A stretch of 41,633 bases of DNA. Origin: Defluviicoccus sp. GTDB taxonomy: Bacteria; Pseudomonadota; Alphaproteobacteria; MPNO01. A model generated the notes under the pieces. It was not told the DNA's origin. It saw only the letters and a program-made list of their open reading frames with translations, and did no database searches. A program made the translations under genes and the position numbers. This document shows, one piece after another, positions 24,738 to 33,275 of the stretch (positions are counted from its first letter, which is position 1; every line of letters begins with the position of its first letter). Where the stretch lies: the NCBI GenBank assembly GCA_028821395.1, contig JAPPGP010000056.1, positions 1 to 41,633 on the forward strand, given 5' to 3'.

Positions 24738-26009
24738 ATGGGCAAGACCATCGCGGAGAAGATCCTGTCGCGGGTGACGGGGGACGACGTCTCGGCCGGC
24801 GACATCGTCTATCCCGAGCCCGAGCTGGTCACGATCCACGACTGGTACGTGGTCAATTTCGACAAGGCGCTGGCGGAGCTCGGCGTCGACCGGCTCTACG
24901 ATGCCGACAGGGTGCTCATTTGCACCGACCACGAGCCCGTCGCGGTCAGCCCGCAGGCGGTGGAACGGCAGAAGAAGGTCCGCGAAATCGTCGCCAAATA
25001 TGGCATCAGGCACTTCTTCGACGCCGGCAGGGGCGGGCACGGCCACGTGTTCCCGGTCGAGATGGGGTTCGTCAGGCCGGGCATGTTCGTCGAGGCCTAC
25101 GACGTGCACGTGACCAATTTCGGCGCCGTGGGCGCGCTCGCCATCCCGCTGTTGATCGAGATCACCGAGGTGCTGGCCTGCGGGTCGGTGTGGCTGCGCG
25201 CGCCGGAGACGGTGCGCGTCGAGCTGACCGGCAATCTGTCCCCGGGCACCGGCATCCGCGATGTCGCGCAGAAGCTGATCCGCGACCTCGGCGCCGAGCG
25301 GGTCGACTACTCGGTGGTCGAGTACGGCGGACCCGCGCTAGCCTCGATCGGCATCGCGGGCCGGCATACGCTTTGCAACACGCCGATCGACATCGGCGCC
25401 AAGTCGGTGCTGGTCGAGCCCGACGAGGCTACGCTCGACTACCTCGCCGGCCGCATCGACGGTCCGGTCGAGCCGGTGGTCTCCGACGCGGACGCCGCGT
25501 TCCGCGAGGTCGTCGACTACGACCTCGACACGATCGAGCCGCAGATCGCCGTGCCGCCCACGCCCGACTGCGTGGTCGGCGTTTCCGAGGTCGCCGGCCG
25601 CGCGGTCGACCACGCGTTCATCGGCTCCTGCGCCGCGGCCAATGTGGCCGATCTGCGGGAAGCGGCGGAGATCCTGTCGGGCAACAGAATTCATTCCCGG
25701 GTTCGCTTCATCGTCACGCCGGGCACCCAGGAGGTGATGGCCGCGGCCGAGTCCGAAGGGCTGCTGCGCCGCTTCGTCGAGGCCGGCGCGATGATCACCC
25801 AGCCCGGCTGCGGTCCCTGCGCCGGGGGGCGCATCGGCGGCGTCACCGACGGCGAGACGTCGATCAACACCGGCACGCGCAACGACTATGGGCGGCTGGG
25901 CTCTCCCAAGGCCGAGATCTACCTCGCGAGCCCGGCGACGGTGGCGGCATCGGCGGTGGCGGGTGAGATCGCCGACCCCAGGGATATTCTCGGGGGAAAG
26001 ACCCCGTGA
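24738..26009 (+). CDS. aconitase-superfamily hydro-lyase, large subunit (LeuC-like, divergent)
   Basis: This 423-residue protein has the length and order of archaeal-type LeuC/homoaconitase large subunits. The three cluster cysteines are present: C298 in FIGSC and C358, C361 in PGCGPC. RHTLCNTPIDIGAKS, DEATLDYL and TGTRNDYGRLGSP also match. Deviations are striking: the usual DSHT is DVHV (residues 122-125), SHTSTHG has become VHVTNFG, and SCTN is SCAA. Those positions contact substrate in aconitase and isopropylmalate isomerase. It is therefore a [4Fe-4S] hydro-lyase with a changed specificity, not leucine synthesis. It overlaps the small-subunit gene by 4 bases. Confidence 0.88.
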   Translation: MGKTIAEKILSRVTGDDVSAGDIVYPEPELVTIHDWYVVNFDKALAELGVDRLYDADRVLICTDHEPVAVSPQAVERQKKVREIVAKYGIRHFFDAGRGGHGHVFPVEMGFVRPGMFVEAYDVHVTNFGAVGALAIPLLIEITEVLACGSVWLRAPETVRVELTGNLSPGTGIRDVAQKLIRDLGAERVDYSVVEYGGPALASIGIAGRHTLCNTPIDIGAKSVLVEPDEATLDYLAGRIDGPVEPVVSDADAAFREVVDYDLDTIEPQIAVPPTPDCVVGVSEVAGRAVDHAFIGSCAAANVADLREAAEILSGNRIHSRVRFIVTPGTQEVMAAAESEGLLRRFVEAGAMITQPGCGPCAGGRIGGVTDGETSINTGTRNDYGRLGSPKAEIYLASPATVAASAVAGEIADPRDILGGKTP

Positions 26010-26542
26010 ACTGGGTCTACCGGGGCAAATGCTGGAAATTCGGCGACAATCTCGGCATCGACGGCGATGTCATGCCGCTGCGCTTCGCGCTCGCGCGGGA
26101 GCTGGACCCGGCGGTGCTGCGCGACTGGCTGATGACCGGGATCGATCCCGACTTTCCGAGCAAGGTATCGCCCGGCGACATCGTCGTGGCCGGGAAGCGC
26201 TTCGGTCAGGGAAACCCCCATATCCAGGGCTTTCTCGGCATTGTCGGGCACGGGCTCGGGCTGGTCGCCGAGAGCATCCCGCGCGGCAGCTTCCGCAACG
26301 CCATCAACGCCGGCCTGCCGTTTCTCTCCGGCTGCACCGGCGTGACGGGCGATGTCGAGACCGGCGACGAGCTCGAGGTCGATTTCCGCACCGGGGCGTT
26401 CGACAACCTGACGCGCAACGTCTCGCGCCGTTTCCGGCCGCTCGACGCACGCCTCCAGGCCATCGTCGAGGCCGGCGGCTGGCGCCCCAACCTGGAACGG
26501 CGCCTCGCGCGGCTGCGGGCCGGCGGGTCCGTGGGCGCGTGA
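26006..26542 (+). CDS. aconitase-superfamily hydro-lyase, small subunit (LeuD-like, divergent)
   Basis: This is a 178-residue swivelling-domain subunit. GDNLGIDGDVMPLR matches the GDNIDTDVIIP start of archaeal LeuD, and DPDFPSKVSPGDIVVAGKRF and SFRNAINAGLPFL are collinear with it. The active-site loop, canonically FGCGSSREH, reads FGQGNPHIQ (residues 66-74). The catalytic Ser and substrate-binding Arg of the SRE motif are thus missing. Together with the altered large subunit this indicates a different substrate or chemistry. It starts at the ATG at 26006 inside the end of the large-subunit gene and its stop overlaps the hyuA start (GTGA). Confidence 0.86.
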   Translation: MNWVYRGKCWKFGDNLGIDGDVMPLRFALARELDPAVLRDWLMTGIDPDFPSKVSPGDIVVAGKRFGQGNPHIQGFLGIVGHGLGLVAESIPRGSFRNAINAGLPFLSGCTGVTGDVETGDELEVDFRTGAFDNLTRNVSRRFRPLDARLQAIVEAGGWRPNLERRLARLRAGGSVGA

Positions 26543-28641
26543 CGGGCTCGCGCGAGGACGGCGAGACCGCCTACCGCATCGGCATCGATGTCGGCGGTAC
26601 GTTCACCGATGTCGTGCTGATCGACAATGCCAGCGGGGAGGTCTCCGTCGCCAAGCTGCTCAACCGGCACGACGACCGGGCCGGGACCGTGGTGGAAGGC
26701 GTCGAACGGCTGCTCGACCGGGCCGGCGTCGCCGCCGAAGAGCTCGGCTGGATCAGCCACGGCACCACGATCGCCACCAACGCGGTCATCGAGCGCAAAG
26801 GCGCGAAGACCGCCCTGATAACCAACCGGAATTTCAGGGACATACTCGAAATCGGCCGCTTCGCGCGCCCGGCGGAGCTGATCTACCGGATCCACCGGGA
26901 CAGGCCCGCACCGCTGGTGCCGCGCCATCTGCGCCTCGGCGTCGCGTGCCGCATCGACCGCCACGGCGCGGTCGTCACCGAGCTCGACGAAGCGGATCTC
27001 GACCGCGCCATCGCGGTCATCGCCGAAGAGCGGGTCGAGAGCGTCGCCGTGTGCTTCCTGTTCTCGTTCCTCAACCCGGCGCACGAGAAGAGGGTGCGCG
27101 AACGCCTGAGCACCGCGCTGCCCCATCTCGACATCGTGCTGTCGAGCGAGATCCTGCGCGAGTTCCGGGAGTTTCCGCGAACCTCCACCGCCGTGTTCGC
27201 GGCCTATGTCGCGCCGGTGCTCAGGAGCTATGTCTCGCAGCTTGTCGCCCGGTTGGCGGAGCGCGGCATCGCCTGCCCGCTCTACGTGTTCCAGTCGAGC
27301 GGCGGGGTCGCCACCCCCGAGATCGTCATGCGCAATCCGGCGCTCACCATGCTGTCCGGTCCCGCGGGCGCGGTGGTCGGCGCGGCTCGGCTCTGCGGCC
27401 AGGCCGGCTTTAGCGACCTCATCACCATGGATATCGGCGGCACGTCTCTCGACACCTGCCTGGTGCGCGGCTCGGTGGCGGAAGCGACGACCGCGCGCGA
27501 GATCGACTTCTTTCCCCTCGCGGTCCCGATGCTCGACGTGCACACGATCGGCGCCGGCGGCGGCAGCGTCGTGCGCGTCGACGATGTCGGCCGGGTCAAG
27601 GTGGGGCCGGAGAGCATGGGCGCCCGGCCCGGCCCGGCCTGCTACGGCCTCGGCGGCGACGAGGCCACCCTGACCGACATCAACCTGCTGATGGGGCTGA
27701 TCGACGCGGACGGATTCGCCGGCGGCGAGGTGCGGCTCAACCGCGTGCGTGCCGAACGGGCCGTCGACCGGCAGGTCGCGGGACCGCTCGGCGTCGACGT
27801 CGCCGCCGCCGCTTCCGGCGTCTATCGGGTCGCCACCAACCAGATCGCCGAGGCGATCGGGACGGTGACCATCGAGCGGGGCAGCGACCCGCGCGACTTC
27901 GCCCTGGTGGCGTTCGGCGGCGGCGGGCCGCTGCATGCCGCCGCGGTCGCTCGCGAGCTCGGTATCGGCCGGGTCATCGTGCCGCTTCATCCGGGCCTGT
28001 TCTCCGCGCGCGGCATCGCCATCGCCGACTTCAGCCATGACTACATCCAGTCCGTCGTGCGGCCGCTCGCCGCAATGCGCATCGCCGATGTGCTGGCGAT
28101 CGCCGATGCTTTGATCCGGCGCGCCGCCGCCGATCTCGATGCCGACCGCATCGACCCCGACCGGCGGGAGCTGTCGCCCAGCCTGGATCTGCGTTATGTC
28201 GGCCAGACCAGCGAGATCACGGTATCCCTGCCGGGCGGCCCCGAGTCCCTGGCGGACGGGTTCGGCGCCGTCGAGGAGAGGTTCCACGATCTGCACGAGC
28301 GCCTGTACAGCTACCGGGTTCCCGGCGAGCCGATCGAGCTGGTCAGCGTGCGGCTGCGCGCCGTGGGTCGGGTCGCGAGACCGCCGCTCCCGGAGATCGA
28401 GAGCGTGGCGGCGAGACCGGAGCCGGTCGGCGAACGGACGGTGCTGCTGCCGGACGGGACGGATGGCCGCGCCGTCCCCGTCTACCGGCGCGACCGCCTC
28501 GCGCCCGGCGCTTCATGGGCTGGGCCGGCGATCGTGGACGAGCCCTCGTCGACGACGCTGATCCTGGAGGGGATGACGGCGACGGTGGACGCTTACGGCA
28601 ACATGATCGTCGCGCTCGAAGGCGGCGGGGAGGCAGCGTGA
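26539..28641 (+). CDS. hyuA: hydantoinase/oxoprolinase family protein, A subunit
   Basis: This 700-residue HyuA-type subunit has the ASKHA ATP-binding fold. Landmarks are RIGIDVGGTFTDVVLID (residues 13-29), SHGTTIATNAVIERKG, SSGGVATPEIV, LSGPAGAVVGAARLCG, TMDIGGTSLDTCLV, HTIGAGGGSVVRVD, GARPGPACYG and AFGGGGPLHAAAVARELG. HyuA/B enzymes hydrolyse or carboxylate with ATP: hydantoins, N-methylhydantoin, 5-oxoproline, caprolactam, ketones. The GTG start overlaps the previous stop, so translation is coupled to the hydro-lyase. The hydantoinase/lactamase role is preferred because amidohydrolases are nearby; acetone-carboxylase-type activity is less likely without a gamma subunit. Confidence 0.9.
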   Translation: MTGSREDGETAYRIGIDVGGTFTDVVLIDNASGEVSVAKLLNRHDDRAGTVVEGVERLLDRAGVAAEELGWISHGTTIATNAVIERKGAKTALITNRNFRDILEIGRFARPAELIYRIHRDRPAPLVPRHLRLGVACRIDRHGAVVTELDEADLDRAIAVIAEERVESVAVCFLFSFLNPAHEKRVRERLSTALPHLDIVLSSEILREFREFPRTSTAVFAAYVAPVLRSYVSQLVARLAERGIACPLYVFQSSGGVATPEIVMRNPALTMLSGPAGAVVGAARLCGQAGFSDLITMDIGGTSLDTCLVRGSVAEATTAREIDFFPLAVPMLDVHTIGAGGGSVVRVDDVGRVKVGPESMGARPGPACYGLGGDEATLTDINLLMGLIDADGFAGGEVRLNRVRAERAVDRQVAGPLGVDVAAAASGVYRVATNQIAEAIGTVTIERGSDPRDFALVAFGGGGPLHAAAVARELGIGRVIVPLHPGLFSARGIAIADFSHDYIQSVVRPLAAMRIADVLAIADALIRRAAADLDADRIDPDRRELSPSLDLRYVGQTSEITVSLPGGPESLADGFGAVEERFHDLHERLYSYRVPGEPIELVSVRLRAVGRVARPPLPEIESVAARPEPVGERTVLLPDGTDGRAVPVYRRDRLAPGASWAGPAIVDEPSSTTLILEGMTATVDAYGNMIVALEGGGEAA

Positions 28642-30323
28642 CGGTCGATCCCTTCACGCTCGCCGTCATCCATGGCTCGCTGATCGCCATCGCGCGGGAC
28701 ATGAAGATCATGACCATGCGCACCGCCTATACCCAGCTCTGGAAGGAGCAGGGAGACCTCTCCTGCTGCCTGATGAACGGGGACGGCGAGATCATCGCCC
28801 AGGATCCCAACGGCTTTCCCATCCACGTGACCACGATGCCGCTTCAATTGCAGGGCGCGGTGGCGGCGATCGGCCGCGAGGGCCTGCGGCCCGGCGACGT
28901 GATCGCCACCAACGACCCGTTCATCGGCGGCACCCATTTGCCCGACGTGCTGATCGCGCGGCCGGTGTTCCACGAAGGCACGCTCTACGCCTTCGCGTGC
29001 AATCGCGGGCACTGGGCGGATATCGGCGGCATGGGACCGGGCAGCTACTCGCCGGCGACCTCCGACATCCACCAGGAAGGCGTCTTCATCCCGCCGGTCA
29101 AGCTGTTCGAGGCGGGGCGGCCGAATCCGGGCGTGCTCGAGATGATCATGTCGAATATTCGCAACCGGTCGGTCGGGCTGGGCGATCTGCGCGCGCAATA
29201 TGCGTCCTGCGAGACCGCCGAGCGCCGCCTGGCCGGGCTGGTCGCGCGCTACGGCTCCGGCGCGCTGGAGGCGGCGATGACCGAGATCGTCGCGCGCTCG
29301 GAACGGATGACTCGGGCTTGCATCGCCGAGTTCCCGGACGGGGAGTACCGCGCGCGCGACTGCCTCGACGGCGACGGACGGTCGGGGGCGAAGGCCTGGG
29401 TCGACGTGAGCATCCGGATCAGCGGCAGCGACATCGTGGCCGATCTGACCGGGAGCAGCGACCAGTCTTCCGGCGGCATGAACTGCTCCCATTCCGCGGC
29501 CGCGTCTGCCGTGCAATACGCGGTCAAGTCGATCACCGACCCGGAGAACCCGCCCAACGCCGGGAGCTACAGGCCGATCGCCGTCAAGACCCGGCCCGGC
29601 TCGCTGGTCGACGCGCGGAAGCCGGGCTCCATGGTCGGATTCGGCGAGGTCTGCTACCGCGTGCTCGACACCACCATGGCGGCGATCGCCGGCGCCGTCG
29701 GCGACCGCGGGATCGCCAGCGGATCGGGGTCGACGGGCACCGTCGTCGTCGCCGGCCGCCGGGAGCGGGAACAGGGCGAGGAATACTTCACCACGCTGGA
29801 GCTGTCGTCGGGCGCCTATGGCGCGCGCGCCGCGCGCGACGGGATCGACGCGATCCGCTACGGCCCCGGCAACGCCGGTCATATCCCGATCGAAGCCGAC
29901 GAGATCGAGAACCCGCTGTTCTTCGAAGCCTACGAGATCGTGCCCGATACGGGTGGTGCGGGCCGGTTCCGCGGCGGCAACGGGTTCGTCCGCGCCTTCC
30001 GCGTCGAGTCCCCCCGCGCCCAGCTCTGCCTGTGCGCGGACCGCCACGAGACGCCGCCGCCCGGCCTGTTCGGCGGGCGCCCGGGCGCGACGGCGCGCTA
30101 CGTTCTCGACCCCGGCTCCGGGCGCGAACGGATCCTGCCCAGCAAGACCCCCTATATCGACCTCGAACCCGGCACGCTGGTGCATCTGCAATCGGCCGGC
30201 GGCGGCGGCTACGGAGACCCGCGCGAGCGCGACCCGGCGCGGATCGCCGAGGACCTGAAGAACGGCTACCTCACCGAGGACGGCGCGGCGGCGGCATATG
30301 GCTACCGAGCGAAGAAGACATAG
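28638..30323 (+). CDS. hyuB: hydantoinase B/oxoprolinase family protein, B subunit
   Basis: This 561-residue partner of HyuA starts at a GTG (28638) overlapping the hyuA stop. Typical segments are VDPFTLAVIHGSLIAIARDM, DVIATNDPFIGGTHLPDVLI, CNRGHWADIGGMGPGS, GVFIPPVKLFEAG, DLTGSSDQSSGGMNCS and the C-terminal LQSAGGGGYGDPRERDPARI. HyuB supplies the hydrolytic or carboxylating half of the ATP-dependent complex. It is the last gene of the run; only 5 bp separate its stop from the stop of the convergent transporter operon. Confidence 0.91.
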   Translation: MTVDPFTLAVIHGSLIAIARDMKIMTMRTAYTQLWKEQGDLSCCLMNGDGEIIAQDPNGFPIHVTTMPLQLQGAVAAIGREGLRPGDVIATNDPFIGGTHLPDVLIARPVFHEGTLYAFACNRGHWADIGGMGPGSYSPATSDIHQEGVFIPPVKLFEAGRPNPGVLEMIMSNIRNRSVGLGDLRAQYASCETAERRLAGLVARYGSGALEAAMTEIVARSERMTRACIAEFPDGEYRARDCLDGDGRSGAKAWVDVSIRISGSDIVADLTGSSDQSSGGMNCSHSAAASAVQYAVKSITDPENPPNAGSYRPIAVKTRPGSLVDARKPGSMVGFGEVCYRVLDTTMAAIAGAVGDRGIASGSGSTGTVVVAGRREREQGEEYFTTLELSSGAYGARAARDGIDAIRYGPGNAGHIPIEADEIENPLFFEAYEIVPDTGGAGRFRGGNGFVRAFRVESPRAQLCLCADRHETPPPGLFGGRPGATARYVLDPGSGRERILPSKTPYIDLEPGTLVHLQSAGGGGYGDPRERDPARIAEDLKNGYLTEDGAAAAYGYRAKKT

Positions 30324-30328
30324 CCGCC

Positions 30329-31429
30329 TCAAGCGACGTGGAGGCGGGCGCGATCGCCGGGCCAGCCGACGGTGACTTCGCGGCCGGGCTCGAAGTCCTC
30401 GCCGCTCCGCTCGCCCGACATCACCCGCGCGACGATCTCGGTCCCGTCGGGCAGGCGGACCAGATGGGAGATGGTGAGGCCGAGATAGATCGCCTCGACA
30501 TAGGCCGCCGGCATGAGCTGCCAGGACGGGTCGGGATCCCGCCCGGGCTCGACGATGCGCAAGAGCTCGGAGCGGATCGAGAGGGCCACCGCGTCCCCCT
30601 TCGCCGCGGCCACGCCGTGCGAGGGGACGTCCACCCTGGCGAAGCCGAGATCCACGGTCACCCGCCCGTCGGAGACAGAGACGACCGCGCCCTCCAGCAC
30701 GTTGTTGTCGCCGATGAACTCGGCGGTGAAACGCTTTTGCGGCGTCTCGTAGATGTCGCGCGCGGTGCCTTCCTCGACCAGATCGCCGTCGGAGATGATG
30801 GCGATGCGGTCGGCCACCGTCAGCGCCTCTTCCTGGTTGTGGGTGACGTGGATGAAGGTGATGCCGACCTTCTCCTGGATGCGCTTGAGCTCCAGGCACA
30901 TGTCCTTGCGCAGCTTGGCGTCGAGCGAGGCCAGCGGCTCGTCGAGCAGCAGGATATCGCGTTCGAGCACCAGGGAGCGGGCGAGCTGCACGCGCTGCTG
31001 CTGGCCGCCCGACAGCTCGTGTGGCATGCGCCGGTTGTAGCCCTCCAGCCCGACCATCGCGAGCATCCGTTCGACCTTGTCGCGGACTTCGCCGGGCGGC
31101 GCCTTGAGCAGCTTCAGACCGTAGGCGACGTTGCGCTCCACGTTCATGTGCGGGAACAGCGCGTAGTTCTGGAACACCATCGAGGTGGGGCGCCGGTTGG
31201 GCGGCAGGTGGCTCACGTCCTCGCCGTGCAGGTAGACGCGGCCCGCGCTCGGCCGCAGGAACCCGCCGATGAGACGGAGCAGCGTCGTCTTGCCGCCGCC
31301 GCTCGGCCCGAGCAGCGCGTAGTATTGGCCGCTCTCGATCGAGAAGCTGACCGAATTCAGCGCCCGTACCGGGCCGTAATTCTTGCCCAGCTCGACCACC
31401 TCGACGGCGATGTCGGAAGATTGCCTCAT
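30329..31429 (-). CDS. spermidine/putrescine-type ABC transporter ATP-binding protein (PotA-like)
   Basis: This 366-residue ATPase shows Walker A GPSGGGKTTLLRLI, Q-loop MVFQNYALFPHMNVERNVAY, signature LSGGQQQRVQLARSL, Walker B DILLLDEPLASLDAKLR and switch His in HVTHNQEEAL. The C-terminal TOBE domain (from about residue 275, GDAVALSIRSELLRI, then VMSGERSGEDFEPG) is as in PotA/FbpC-type proteins. It is the last gene of a four-gene operon with two permeases and a binding protein. The ligand need not be a polyamine; relatives import gamma-aminobutyrate, choline-like amines or phosphonates. Confidence 0.92.
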   Translation of the reverse strand: MRQSSDIAVEVVELGKNYGPVRALNSVSFSIESGQYYALLGPSGGGKTTLLRLIGGFLRPSAGRVYLHGEDVSHLPPNRRPTSMVFQNYALFPHMNVERNVAYGLKLLKAPPGEVRDKVERMLAMVGLEGYNRRMPHELSGGQQQRVQLARSLVLERDILLLDEPLASLDAKLRKDMCLELKRIQEKVGITFIHVTHNQEEALTVADRIAIISDGDLVEEGTARDIYETPQKRFTAEFIGDNNVLEGAVVSVSDGRVTVDLGFARVDVPSHGVAAAKGDAVALSIRSELLRIVEPGRDPDPSWQLMPAAYVEAIYLGLTISHLVRLPDGTEIVARVMSGERSGEDFEPGREVTVGWPGDRARLHVA

Positions 31430-31437
31430 GCCGCCCC

Positions 31438-32328
31438 TCAGCTCGACATCACCGGCTCGGCCATGGCCCGCGCCCTGCGCTCCAGCCGTTCCGCGCGCAG
31501 CAGGGTGAAGACGATCACCGATCCGATCACCAGCATCGAGACGATGCTCATGATCCCGGCCATGGCATAGGATTCGCCCGACATGCCGATATTGAGCATC
31601 TGCGCCACCAGAACGTTGGAGAACGTGTCGAACCCGCCCTTGAGCAGCGCCGTGCGCACCGCCTCGTTGAACGACAGGATGGTGACGAAGGCACACGAGC
31701 TGAACACGCCCACCCGGATCTGCGGGAACTCGACCTGCCAGAAAGCCTGCCAGGCGGTGGCGCCGCAGGCCCTGGCGGCCTCGGTCTGCTGCACCCGGTA
31801 GCGCGACATGGTGATCAGGATGACGATGAACGCGTAGGGGTGGACGTAGATGACCTGGCCGATCAGCGCGGTCAGGAAGCCGAGATCGAACCAGCCGTCG
31901 AACCAGTAGACGCCGAGCGCCTCGTCGAGCCACACGAAGCCGTGGGCGAGGTTCTTGAAGAACACCAGCAGGCTCGATCCCATGATGTCGGCCGGCACGA
32001 AGAGCGGCGACAGCATCAACGCGACGAAGGCCACCTTGCGCCGGGTGCGCTTGTAGAACTTGGCCGACAGCAGCGCCATCGGAATGGTCGCGGCGATCGC
32101 CGCGAGCGCCAGATAGACGGTCCATTTCAGCGATGCCACCAGCAGGACGTCGCCCAGCACCACCCGGTACCAGTCGAAGGTGAAATCGTAGATGCGGGCG
32201 CCGAAGCCGTGCTGATTGAAGGAGATGTAGATGGTGTAGAAGACCGGCATCAGCAGCGCGAACGCCACCCCCAGCAGATAGACCCATTTGAGGCGGATGT
32301 TCCAGGGGCTGGCGAAGTCGTCGTACAT
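31438..32328 (-). CDS. ABC transporter permease (PotC-like)
   Basis: This 296-residue membrane protein has six hydrophobic segments. The EAA-type loop lies in QQTEAARACGATAWQAFWQV and LLSAKFYKRTRRKVAFVALM precedes the third segment. It starts MYDDFASPWNIRLKWVYLLG at 32328, 2 bp after the stop of the partner permease, so the two are translated together. With the next gene it forms the heterodimeric channel. Confidence 0.91.
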   Translation of the reverse strand: MYDDFASPWNIRLKWVYLLGVAFALLMPVFYTIYISFNQHGFGARIYDFTFDWYRVVLGDVLLVASLKWTVYLALAAIAATIPMALLSAKFYKRTRRKVAFVALMLSPLFVPADIMGSSLLVFFKNLAHGFVWLDEALGVYWFDGWFDLGFLTALIGQVIYVHPYAFIVILITMSRYRVQQTEAARACGATAWQAFWQVEFPQIRVGVFSSCAFVTILSFNEAVRTALLKGGFDTFSNVLVAQMLNIGMSGESYAMAGIMSIVSMLVIGSVIVFTLLRAERLERRARAMAEPVMSS

Positions 32329-32330
32329 GG

Positions 32331-33269
32331 TCAGCTGATCGGCTCGAGCACCTTGGTCAGGTCGAACAGCCGGTGACCGATATAGAGCAGGGCCACCAGG
32401 GTCACGATCATGATCGTCGAGATCGCCATGGCGAGCGGGAAGTCGAGCGCGACGATGGCCTGGTTGGCGATCAGCCCCGCATTGACCGCGCCCGGCCCGC
32501 CGAGCAGGGTCGGCACCAGCGCCACGCCGAGCGAGTTGACGAAGATGAACACCGAGCCCGCGAAGATCCCGGGCGCGGCGAGCGGCAGGATGATGTTGGT
32601 GAACAGGCGCACCCGGCCGGTGCCGAGATCGTCACAGACCTCGAAGATGTAGTTCTGCACCGCTTCGAGAGCGAGGAAGCCGGCGAAGATCATGAACGGC
32701 AGGAAGGACATCACGTCGCCGATGATCACGCCGAGCGGCGAGTAGAGGATGACGGTAATCGGCTCCGAGATTATGCCGAGATCCATCAGCAGCGAGTTGA
32801 CCACCCCGTAGCGCCCCAGCACCGGGCGCATGGCGAACACCCGCACCAGCTCGGAGATCATGAACGGCAGGATGAACAGCAGGATCACCCGGTGCTGCGC
32901 CGCCTTGGTGATGCGCCGGCGGATGAACACGGCGATGGGAAATCCGATGGCGAAGGAGATAACCACCGACGCGGCGCCGTGGATCATCGAGAACAGGTAG
33001 TTCTCCGCCCGCGCGGAGGTGAAGAAATTGTCGTAGGCGAACAGGGTGAAGCCCGGCTCCATCCAGAACTGGGTCCGCTCGAAGACGCTCCACACCACGG
33101 TGAGCGCCATCGGCGCGGCGAAGAACAGGACGAAGAAGACGACCGGGACGTAGAACACCCATTTCTGGACGCCGTCCTCGCCGAGCGCCCGCCGCCACCA
33201 GATCGGAGGGGCCGGGATTCCCCGGCCCCTCGCAGGCTGAGACGGCCCGGAGGCCGTTTCGGAGCTCAC
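32331..33269 (-). CDS. ABC transporter permease (PotB-like)
   Basis: This 312-residue permease has a 30-residue cytoplasmic N-tail and about six membrane segments. Typical PotB stretches are FAIGFPIAVFIRRRITKAAQ, MISELVRVFAMRPVLGRYGV and FEVCDDLGTGRVRLFTNIIL with the conserved EAA-loop spacing. Six bp after the binding-protein stop. Confidence 0.91.
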   Translation of the reverse strand: MSSETASGPSQPARGRGIPAPPIWWRRALGEDGVQKWVFYVPVVFFVLFFAAPMALTVVWSVFERTQFWMEPGFTLFAYDNFFTSARAENYLFSMIHGAASVVISFAIGFPIAVFIRRRITKAAQHRVILLFILPFMISELVRVFAMRPVLGRYGVVNSLLMDLGIISEPITVILYSPLGVIIGDVMSFLPFMIFAGFLALEAVQNYIFEVCDDLGTGRVRLFTNIILPLAAPGIFAGSVFIFVNSLGVALVPTLLGGPGAVNAGLIANQAIVALDFPLAMAISTIMIVTLVALLYIGHRLFDLTKVLEPIS

Positions 33270-33275
33270 GAACCG

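Noticed and set aside
24738..26542. Leucine biosynthesis leuCD
   Set aside because: Key substrate residues are changed in both subunits and no leuA or leuB is present; the neighbours are catabolic.
28997..31570. Open frame of 857 codons overlapping hyuB and the PotA-like gene
   Set aside because: It crosses two convergent real genes in wrong frames; composition is that of a shadow frame.
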